64,000 nt of DNA from Dromiciops gliroides (taxonomy: Eukaryota; Chordata; Mammalia; Microbiotheria; Microbiotheriidae): positions 376,078,315-376,142,314 of the forward strand of contig NC_057861.1 in assembly GCF_019393635.1 (NCBI RefSeq), in the 5' to 3' direction. Each line of letters opens with the position of its first letter. Position 1 is the stretch's first letter. Shown here one piece after another: positions 55,837 to 64,000 of this stretch. The notes beneath the pieces are model-generated. The model searched no databases and was not told the DNA's origin. It saw only the letters and a list, made by a program, of their open reading frames with translations. Made by a program: the position numbers and the translations under genes.

Positions 55837-55905
55837 CTTCAGGCATACAACAGCCACCATCACCCTACCATCACCATCAAGTGCAGAATCCAGTCACAGC
55901 CCCCC
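55822..55905 (-). pseudogene. GPD1L: GPD1L processed pseudogene, 5' part
   Basis: On the minus strand an ATG at 55860-55858 starts ATGGTGGCTGTTGTATGCCT, giving MVAVVCLKNVHHG. That aligns with the GPD1L start MAAAPLKVCIVGSG allowing small changes. The frame then meets the L1. Upstream sequence to a C14 run (55901-55914 on the plus strand) may be 5' UTR. The other 95% of the pseudogene is at 48094-49614. Confidence 0.85.
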
Positions 55906-56109
55906 CCCCCCCCAATAGAGTTTTCATGGAATTCCATGATGTATTTATTGGAGAAAGTTTCATTACTAGAAAAATTTCAGGAACAAGCTCCAAACTATTT
56001 AATGGGTATGTGAGAGCAGGAGATACAACTATATTTAAAGCTAATATGAGCTTTTCTAATACAGGAAAAGAAGTATTTTTCTACAGTGAAATAAGTGGTT
56101 TTGTTTTTG

Positions 56110-56855
56110 CTGTTGTTTAAAGACAAGGACATTACTACAGTCTAGCAGAGGCTAGATCTAGAAATCATTGGATTTTTTCTTGGAAACATGAGGGTTAATA
56201 ACACATAATGAGGCACATTCATGGCTTTAGATTAGAGATGAATACATCAGTGTTTTAGATAGATAGATTTTGCTACTGCTTGATGAACTTATATGCACCA
56301 CTGGGCACACTTATTACCTTAAATATGTTGCAAGATGAAATTTTTCATGTTATTTACAATTTATCTTTCTTGACTTTGTCCCAGTTTCAGTAATGTGAAT
56401 CAAATTTTCTTGGGATCATTTCAGATTCTCTTCTTGTACAACTTCTAAAGTTTATGTCTAGATTTTTCTAACTATATAATAAACAGATACACATAATACA
56501 CATATACATACACATATACAATTTTTGTTTTCTGATAATGTAGAATATTGAAGCTACTACCCTAATGCTGACTTCCAGAATTGTTTGATCACAAATGTCC
56601 AGCTACCTATGTTATCATATTGCATTGTTAGCTTACTTGTTTTTTGTTCTATATAGACTAATAAGTATGAAATCCAGGACAAATACTTTGTTAATATAAA
56701 ACTCTCTCTAAATATGTTTGCCTTCTATAAATTAACTCCATCTGAAAATATGCCTAATCATACAAAGATAGAGATAAAATTATTAGATCAACACATTCTT
56801 TATTCTTCTAAAATAACTCTTTTATCAATTATAGTTTCATAAACTTGGCTTTTCC
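56110..56855. other. No recognised feature
   Basis: AT-rich sequence, with ACATA-type words near 56480-56520, and no gene or repeat that I can name. Confidence 0.4.
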
Positions 56856-56859
56856 CTCT

Positions 56860-57690
56860 CCCTCATACTTTTATCAAATCATTTGAAAACTCACCACTTC
56901 CACCTCTCTTAAATCTTCCATATCTCCTTCTCTCAATTCACAGAGCTACCACTTTATTTTGAATACTCATCATTTCTTACCAGGACAATTGAAATTTCCT
57001 CCTAATTAGTCCCCCTGTCTGAAAGTCTTTCCTGATTTAAATTCATCCTCCATATTTACACATTTGTGACATTTCAAAATTCTTCATTTGGGAGGTGTTT
57101 TCCTTTCCTACATTCTCAAAAAGCATTCCCCCTCCCCCAGAATTTAATTAGAAAACTGCTCCATAGCTAAAAAAAGTTGCAGTAGTTCCTCATTGCCTCT
57201 ACTATAAAATACAGACTCATCTGTTTGGCACTTAAACCCCTTTCCAGTCTGGTGCCAGCCTACCTTTCCAGACTTATTACCTATTAGTCACCTTCCCAAA
57301 TATCATGGTCCAGGCAAACAGGCCAAATGTTCCTTACATTCAACATTTCATTTCAGCACTTCTTGTCTTTGCATAGTCTGTCCCCCTTGCCTGAAATGGC
57401 TTCCTCCTGAATTCTCTACTGAGAATCCATACTTTCTTTCAAAGCTCAGCTTATATATTAAGCCTTTCCTGATACATAACTGTTAGTACCTGTCATTTCC
57501 TTCTTGCTGCTTGCACCAAAAACAAAAACAAAAGTCTTCCATCCATTTTGTATATATGACCTATATACTTTTAATGTTCATAATGTTTTCTTGATAGAAT
57601 GTCTACTTCTGAGAACAGACATTTTTGTGATTCTTATTTCTAGCCACAGTGCCAATATAGAGTGTTTGGCAAAAAAGAAGAAACTCAATA
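56860..57690 (+). mobile_element. L2 LINE, 3' 0.8 kb
   Basis: ACCAGGACAATTGAAATTTC, CTCCTAATTAGTCCCCCTG, GCAGTAGTTCCTCATTGCC, AAATACAGACTCATCTG, CCTTTCCAGTCTGGTGCCAG, TGTCCCCCTTGCCTGAAATG, TTAAGCCTTTCCTGATAC and finally AAACTCAATAAATGGTCTC occur in the correct order for L2. It is the longest L2 piece of the window and is non-coding. Confidence 0.88.
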
Positions 57691-57962
57691 AATGGTCTCT
57701 GTCCAGAGTAGCCAATATGATTTTTTAAAATTATTTTAAAATTAAGAAGCATGTATTTCTTTGTTTCTCTCTTTATTTCCTTTTCCACCCAATGGGAAAA
57801 AGAAGCAAATATTCCATCAAGCAAAACAAATGATCATATTGCTCATACCAAAAAATCTGTTTATCATTCTGTGTATTTAGTCCACTTATCAAAAATTTGG
57901 TGGTGTTCTCCATCATCAGTCCTCTTGAATCATGGCTGCTTACTTCATCGATCACAGTTCTT

Positions 57963-58033
<71 letters not shown>

Positions 58034-58177
58034 TTTTTTTTATTGAGGCAATTGGGGTTAAGTGACTTGCCCAGGGTCACATAGCTAGTAAGTGTTCAGT
58101 GTCTGAGGCTGGATTTGAACTCAGGTCTTCTTGAATCCAGGGCCAGTGCTCTATCCACTGCACCACCTAGCTGCGCC
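57963..58177 (-). mobile_element. Marsupial CORE-SINE (type A) with (TTTA)n tail
   Basis: About 18 TTTA units (57962-58034) form the tail, followed by TTGAGGCAATTGGGGTTAAG and ending in CACCACCTAGCTGCGCC. GATCACAGTTCTT before and GATCACAATTCTT after the element are a 13-bp target-site duplication with one mismatch. Confidence 0.95.
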
Positions 58178-58194
58178 ATGATCACAATTCTTAA

Positions 58195-59095
58195 TTTTTT
58201 TATCATTGCTCATTTTTACAATGTTATTTTAGAGTATAATTTTTCTTATGCTTCTTTTCGAATAACTCTGAATTGGTTCATAAAAGTTTTCCTGGGTGCC
58301 TCTGAAAGAGTCCTCTTTGCAATTTCTTGAAGCAAAATATTATTCCATTATTTACATGGCATAACTTTCTAGTCTTTCCCTACTTTTGGAAGATAAGAAC
58401 TACATCAGTTTTTTGCATCATCCTTGCTGCCTATCATAGAGCCCAATACATATGTTAAATTAATATTTGTGAAGAGAAAGGAAGAAAGAAAACAGATTCA
58501 AATTTACTTGCCTTTGTACCTTTTTAAAATTTGCATTGCAAATACTATATATTAATTATTTTATAAGATTATTTTAATGTTTCTTGAAGAAAGATGAATT
58601 GCTTATTGATTATATAATGGTATTCTTCTTGGTATCATTTACTTCTGCTTTATAGTTTGTCACACTTTCTTTTTGATATTATTAAAATACTAATCAATAT
58701 ATGTGTATATATTCACAAATCTCCATGGCAGCGTAGATACAAATAACATAAGAAATTCAACATTATTCAATAATACAATTTCACTGAAACTCATGTTTGT
58801 TTTCTTAATGGAGTTTTTGGGGAAAAATCAATGATTTAATTCATGTAGGGAAGTACAGTGAAGAAACACTGGTACAGATAAAAAACAACATTGCTCTTGA
58901 ATCTATAATTTTTAGAGAATTTAACCAGAAGTGATTTGCCAAGACTTTAACAGCCAGGACAAGAGGCCCTATGAATCCAGGTCATCATGACTCTGAAGCT
59001 TTTTTTCTATCTACTGATAGGCTGCATTTGCTTTTATTCTAATAGTATAGAAATAGAAAATGAACTTGGGATTTCACTAATATAAAGACTCTGGG
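58195..59095. other. No recognised feature
   Basis: AT-rich DNA. A possible L2-like scrap lies around 58380-58470 (ACATCAGTTTTTTGCATC, CCCAATACATATGTTAAATT). Confidence 0.4.
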
Positions 59096-59111
59096 TGAGC
59101 AAATCAATTTT

Positions 59112-59268
59112 TTTAATTTTTTTTTTATTTAAGTGAGGCAATTGGGGTTAAGTGACTGGCCCAGGGTCACACAGCTAGTAAGTGTTAAGTGTCTGAGGCC
59201 CGGATTTGAACTCAGGTACTCCTGACTCCAGGGCCGGTGCTCTATCCACTGCGCCATCTAGCTGCCCC
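59112..59268 (-). mobile_element. Marsupial CORE-SINE (type A), minus strand
   Basis: T-rich tail, GTGAGGCAATTGGGGTTAAG, and reversed head GCGCCATCTAGCTGCCCC. A perfect 15-bp target-site duplication GAGCAAATCAATTTT is present at 59097-59111 and 59269-59283. Confidence 0.96.
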
Positions 59269-59574
59269 GAGCAAATCAATTTTAAGATGATTTTTCATTG
59301 TTAACAGTAGTTAAGTAATTTTAAAACTATGGAAAGTGTTGCATGACTGACAACTTTGATAGCCTTAATGTTTTCCCTCTCCTTTTTCTTGTATGTTATT
59401 TTATTACTCAACATACGTCTTAGTAAAACAATGATAAAAAATAGAAATGTCAATCATTTAAAATACTTTCTACTTATATTTTTTTTCAGTGTATACTCCC
59501 CATTCATCCTAAAGAACAATAATATCAATAGCAAGCCTCTGGGACCACAATATGTGTGTGAATAGTTACTGTAT

Positions 59575-59655
59575 ATGTGTATATGTATATATGTGTATAT
59601 ATACATATATGTGTAAGTGTATGTGCATATGTATGTGTGTATGTATATGTATATC
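59575..59655. repeat. TATG/TATA microsatellite
   Basis: Alternating GTGTATATGTATATATG and TATATACATATATGTG units. Confidence 0.93.
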
Positions 59656-59674
59656 ATGCAGGTCCTCATTATCT

Positions 59675-59770
59675 TATTGGTCAACTATTGTAATAGCCTG
59701 TTGATTAGTCTCCCTATTATAAGTTTTCCTCTTCTTAAATCTTATTTCCTTCTCTCTTCTTCAAATCAGT
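59675..59770 (+). mobile_element. L2 LINE scrap
   Basis: GTCAACTATTGTAATAGCCTG and ATTAGTCTCCCTATTATAAG match the L2 block that also appears at 56980. Confidence 0.6.
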
Positions 59771-60179
59771 GATGCTGGGTTCCTTGCTATTCCTTAAAGA
59801 AGGCATATTATCTTTAGAATCTAGGAATTTTCGCTGACTAGTAATAAAAAGAAGATTAATAAATATCATTTGGATACATAAATTTTTTTCCTGAAATGGC
59901 ATAACTGGGATGAAGGACATGCATAAATTTTCCCTCTAGTCATAATCCAAAAGGTAATTACTTTCTTGTCTTTCTAACTTTTTTATGATTTGACAATAAA
60001 TTGATGCCGGATAAAATTATTTTCAACTTTTTCAGTTTTTATAGCACTTTTAATTTGAGAATGGGTCCTTGCTCTGGTAACTGGAGTCATTGGATTTATT
60101 GTAAGCAAAGTTACTAGGTTAATTGGATTCTGTATATTTTGAATATAATCTTAATCATTAATTGACCTCTTTTTTGTCA

Positions 60180-60450
60180 GAATTTTGTTTTCCAAATACA
60201 TGTAAAAACAAATTTTGAAATCAATTTTTTAGAACTTTGTATTCCAACTTCTCTTCCTTCTTCCCTTCCCACACACCCACCCCCAAGAATTCAAGCAATT
60301 CAATATAAATTATACATGAATAGTGGTGGAAAATATCTCTAGCTAGGTTGTGAAAGAAGAAAGATAAAAACAAAACTTCAGGCTAAGGAAATGTCAAAAA
60401 AAATGCTTGAATCTGTTTTCAAACACCATCAGTTCTTGCTCTGTATACTT
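60180..60450 (-). mobile_element. L1 3' UTR fragment
   Basis: TTTCCAAATACATGTAAAAAC, AGAACTTTGTATTCCAACTT, CTTCCCTTCCCACACACCCA and CAATATAAATTATACATG follow the L1 3' end. The A-tail side is not clear. Confidence 0.8.
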
Positions 60451-60889
60451 TCTTAAGATTGTAAGATTTTTTTTTTTGGAGTATTGGAATAATTGTTCTT
60501 TTAATGTTTGATATGATTCCTTTATTAATCATCTTGTCCTTTTATTTCAAACTTTGAATTTTGAGGAATAGTTTATGGCTTATTTAATTATCTTTTCTCA
60601 TATTGGATTAGTTAATTATCTGTTTCTTCTCCGGTTATTCCGAATATTTTATATTTTAACTATTCCCTCTAGGTTAGAAGTATTTTGGAATAAAATTGAA
60701 TTAAAAAGCTTCATAGGATTTCTTTCATTTGTTATCCAAATACTTTAATTCTTCCTTTTTATATTTGAATAATTTAGTTTTTCTCTCTCTTTGAAAACTA
60801 TATGACTATTTTATTGTATGTTTTATTATTATATGTTATATATTTTATGTATTTTATAAAACTTTATTTTCTTAATATAACAAAAATGT

Positions 60890-61025
60890 AAATATATACA
60901 TATATGTGTGTATATGTTTATACACCCATATAATCTTAGCTGTACCATATATATACAAATATATAGAGAGACTTGTATATATAGACTATATACTATATAT
61001 AGATATTATATATAAACTTGGGTGT
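60890..61025. repeat. AT-rich simple sequence
   Basis: TATA, TATGTG and ATATAGA words without coding content. Confidence 0.8.
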
Positions 61026-61079
61026 GTATCTAAACTAGTACTCTGAACCCAGCTTGATATTCAGATCTGCCCTAGTGTC

Positions 61080-61315
61080 CTCCAACAGCAAAAATAACAA
61101 CAAACATTTATATAGTTCTCACCATGTACCAGGGACTGTGCTAAGAGCTTTACAAGTATTATCTCACTTACTCCTTAGAACAACCCTGTGAGGTAGGTTC
61201 TATGATTATCCTCATTTCATAACACTGCTTTTCATGTGAGGCTGGATTTGAACTAAGGTCTTCCTGATTTCAGAGTCTGAGCTCTCTATTCATTGTTCCA
61301 CATAGCTGCCTACAT
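61080..61315 (-). mobile_element. MIR-type SINE, minus strand
   Basis: AACAAACATTTATATAGTTC, ACCAGGGACTGTGCTAAGAG, TTATCTCACTTACTCC, ACAACCCTGTGAGGTAGG, GAGGCTGGATTTGAACTAAG and GTTCCACATAGCTGCC give a nearly complete MIR complement. A small part in the middle (after TTATCCTCATTTCATAA) is missing. Confidence 0.85.
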
Positions 61316-61384
61316 CCACCTTCTTTTCTTAAAGTTGACTATGTAGGACCAATCTGTCTTCTCATGAGGATTGCTCATTATGCT

Positions 61385-61500
61385 ATTTCTTGATCAATTA
61401 ATAAATAGTTATCCAGTATTAACATTGTACAAAGTGCTAGGGCTAGAAAGGCAAACGAAAAATCCCCTGACCTCAAGGAGTTTGTAGTATAGCTGAATGA
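61385..61500 (+). repeat. Old dispersed repeat
   Basis: AATTAATAAATAGTTATCCAG, AAAGTGCTAGGGCTAGAAAG and GACCTCAAGGAGTTTGTAG follow the class order of 3960-4110. Confidence 0.65.
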
Positions 61501-62430
61501 GACACCATGGCAGGGATGTGGTGGGGGTGGGAAGTGGTAGGTGCAGGGAAAGACAAAGAGACAGAGACAGACAGACAGAAAGAGACTGAGAATAAGTACT
61601 TATAAGGTTAATTGGAGGAGATAAGAAAGACTAGGGGAGAGATAAAAAAGGGGAGATAAAGATTTCATGTGATAAGGTAATTCTTGAGGAGAGTTTTAGA
61701 ATGAAGCTATTAATTTGTAACCTTAAGTCAATTTGCTAATTAACCTGCCAGAAGAACTTTGTTTGCTGTAGTGGTTCTTAGCATTGACAAGCCTTCCTCC
61801 CTCCCTCATCTGGACCTCCTGCCACTCAAGATTTCTTCCTGGTTATTACATCAAAATCTCAGATCTGAAAAACTAATCTTGTATAAACTTGGAATCATTA
61901 ATGGCAGGGCCTATAAATCATAGAAGCTAATTAGAATTAGAACCATCAAGAATAAGTTTGCTTAGTAGGTGCTTTTCCATTTGCAAACATGCTACAGTGA
62001 ATAGTAATACAATATGCTTTCATTTCCTTTGCATTCCTTAATGTCTTCTATCTATTTACTGAGAAATTGTTAACTGTTTATATGCATGTATATACATGTA
62101 GAGGTACCTATTTTATGCAGACTAATATGAACATATAATAGGTACTCCAAAAGTGGAAGCAGAGTATATATCATTATGTAAATTACATAGAAGAATGGAG
62201 GATGGGGGTCTCTCCAGCTTTATTTTCATCATTGCCAAAATTGTAAATATTAAATTTAAAATTTATTTTCAGTTTGTAGCCCCCATTAACTGCATTGCTT
62301 AAAACAAACAAGTAACAACAACAACAAAAAAAAACCACACAACACTCAGATTTGACCAATTGTACCTCACATGTGAGGAATATCTGAGAAATACAATGGC
62401 ATATCATGTGGATGTTTATTAAAATCTTGA
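61500..62430. other. No recognised feature
   Basis: A short GAGACAGA simple tract at 61556-61590 is the only repeat noted. Confidence 0.4.
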
Positions 62431-62432
62431 CT

Positions 62433-62615
62433 CTGGCAGCTAGGTGGCTCAGTGGATAAAGCACTGGCCCTGGATTCAGGAGTACCTGAGTTCAAATCCA
62501 GCCTCAGACACTTGACATATACTAGCTGTGTGAACCTGGGCAAGTCACTTAACCCCCATTGCCCCACCAAAAAAAGAAAAAGAAAAGAAAAAGAAAAAGA
62601 AAAAGAAAAAGAAAA
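62433..62615 (+). mobile_element. Marsupial CORE-SINE (type A) with (AAAAG)n tail
   Basis: CTGGCAGCTAGGTGGCTCAG to CCCCCATTGCCCCACC, then about seven AAAAG units as tail. A 12-bp target-site duplication AAAATCTTGACT lies at 62421-62432 and 62616-62627. Confidence 0.96.
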
Positions 62616-62961
62616 AAAATCTTGACTTAGTAATGGGTTGGTAGATAAACCATAAACCAATAGATCTATAACTGACCTGAACTTGGTCAAATTTGAACCT
62701 CAGATTTGTCATTCATCAAAGAGCAGAGTAAAAACAAACAAAAAAAGGGGGGGAAAGTCATGTGCAGGGATGTCCTATGAATAATGTAGGGAAATACAAA
62801 TTAGTTAAAAAAAAGACGCAGAAGCACAGTAGAAGAGTGGCAAGCAATCTTTTGAAATGTTATTTAATAATCTAAAAATATAGACCTTTATGTAATAGTC
62901 TTTGGATGAATTAATGCTCCAGTTTTTTTTTAATATGAATAAATATTAAAAGGGCAATAGT

Positions 62962-63110
62962 GGGGCAGCTAGGTGGCACAGTGGATAAAGCACCGGCCCT
63001 GGATTCAGGAGTACCCGAATTCAAATCTGGCCTCAGACACTTGACACTAGCTGTGTGACCCCAGGCAAGTCACTTAACCCCCATTGCCCCGCAAAAAAAA
63101 AAAAAAAAAA
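62962..63110 (+). mobile_element. Marsupial CORE-SINE (type A), plus strand
   Basis: GGGGCAGCTAGGTGGCACAG to CCCATTGCCCCGC and an A tail of about 21. A 14-bp target-site duplication AAAAGGGCAATAGT occurs before (62948-62961) and after the tail (ending at 63123), so the insertion looks recent. A few bases around the middle (between CTTGACAC and TAGCTG) are lost compared with other copies. Confidence 0.96.
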
Positions 63111-63159
63111 AAAGGGCAATAGTTGGGTCATATAAAAGGCCTTATAATAAGTAGACAAA

Positions 63160-63240
63160 AGATAGTAATGTATATATGTGATTATACATATGAGTGCAAT
63201 AAAGTTATATACATATATATATGCATATATGTGCATACAC
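63160..63240. repeat. TATA/TACATA simple sequence
   Basis: ATACATATATATATGCATAT and related words. Confidence 0.85.
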
Positions 63241-63404
63241 TCACCCATAATTCATATAATATTGATTCTCTCATTTGCTTTTTAATTTTCACAAAGAAAT
63301 ATATGATAGAGAAAAATGAAATTTAAAGGAGGAAAGAAGAAATATACTATGCATGATTGCTATTCAACCTAGGGTGAGAATAAATGATTTATGAGTTATT
63401 TAGG

Positions 63405-63510
63405 GATTACACACACATGCACATATACATCATACATGTGTATATACAGCATATATACACACACATATAGGCACATATATAATTTACAAATGTGTATATA
63501 TATGTGTGTG
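63405..63510. repeat. CACA/TATA simple sequence
   Basis: ACACACACATGCACATATAC and TGTGTATATATATGTGTG runs. Confidence 0.88.
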
Positions 63511-64000
63511 ATATAAATATAGTGTTCTCTCCTTGGTCTACTTCCTTCTCCATTTCAAAATTGGTGGCCCAGACAACTAATCTCCCAGGTTCAAGGTATT
63601 CTGTGCCTTTGTCCTTAAAAAACAATAGTTCACAAATCCACATCAGTGCATTCACTTAATGGTTATTCAGTTGACACATTTAATATAACTGAGGCAATTA
63701 ATAAAATGGCATAACACAAACAAAATATCATTCCTGCTATAACCATCAAGATGATTGTATACTTTTACTCAAATATATACATCACTGGGAAGAAAGGGTA
63801 TATACATAAATTTCCCAAGTTGAGAGACATTTGTAGGAAACACATGTGGCCAAGGCAACTCACACCTCTTTCACTAAGACGGCCCCAGTATTATCTCATT
63901 GTTTTGTGGTGTCCTCATGTCGTTAACTTAAGCATAGCATATCTGATTAGTTGTGTACTTTGTTAGACTCCCTGTTCCATTGCTTTAATTGACTTACAGC
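63511..64000. other. No recognised feature
   Basis: No gene or named repeat to the end of the window. Confidence 0.4.

Noticed and set aside
55812-56120. 102-codon plus-strand frame with FIGESFITRKISGTSSKLFN
   Set aside because: It starts in the L1 5' UTR and GPD1L flank on the wrong strand, and its remainder matches nothing known to me.

Overview
This window reads as non-coding DNA from a marsupial genome. It is AT-rich and has no intact protein-coding gene, no tRNA or rRNA gene and no bacterial-style operons. The strongest species clue is a tRNA-derived CORE-SINE present in over a dozen copies with the same head (GGCAGCTAGGTGGC), body (TGAGTTCAAATC, ACTAGCTGTGTGACC) and A-rich tail, many with clear target-site duplications. 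Older CORE/MIR-type SINEs, L2 and CR1/L3 LINE tails, and L1 copies of the type found in marsupials fill much of the rest. I cannot name the species. The window looks like a gene desert or the inside of a large intron.

Layout. 0-12 kb: an L1 3' half with a small inverted L1 piece beside it, L2 and CR1/L3 fragments, a 570-bp L1 that has lost its whole middle, and two pairs of local direct duplications. 12-24 kb: a CR1/L3 remnant split by a small hAT-like DNA transposon, an L1 3' end, several SINEs and a degenerate minisatellite. 24-32 kb: a processed pseudogene of VAMP4, nested SINEs, a repeat-poor island that could be a conserved non-coding element, and a solo LTR with clean ends. 32-44 kb: a long CT microsatellite, old dispersed repeats, L2 and CR1/L3 tails and more SINEs. 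44-47 kb: three LTR fossils, two from one family in opposite orientation. 48-56 kb: a processed pseudogene of GPD1L, cut in two by a nearly full-length L1 whose target-site duplication lies inside the first codons of the pseudogene. 56-64 kb: an 0.8-kb L2 piece, SINEs, an L1 3' end and microsatellites.

The most interesting signals are structural. The 6.2-kb L1 at 49.6-55.8 kb carries a ~73-bp segment of its own endonuclease region copied into the reverse-transcriptase region in another reading frame, just upstream of the FADD motif, and also a ~180-bp internal inversion with a duplicated edge. Another L1 (5.1-5.7 kb) joins the 5' UTR directly to the 3' end. Three short direct duplications (88-193 bp, copies 0.9-1.4 kb apart, about 95-98% identical) recur across the window. 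I found no convincing new gene system. Identities of repeats and pseudogenes come from recognising sequence by eye, and boundaries are approximate unless a target-site duplication fixes them.
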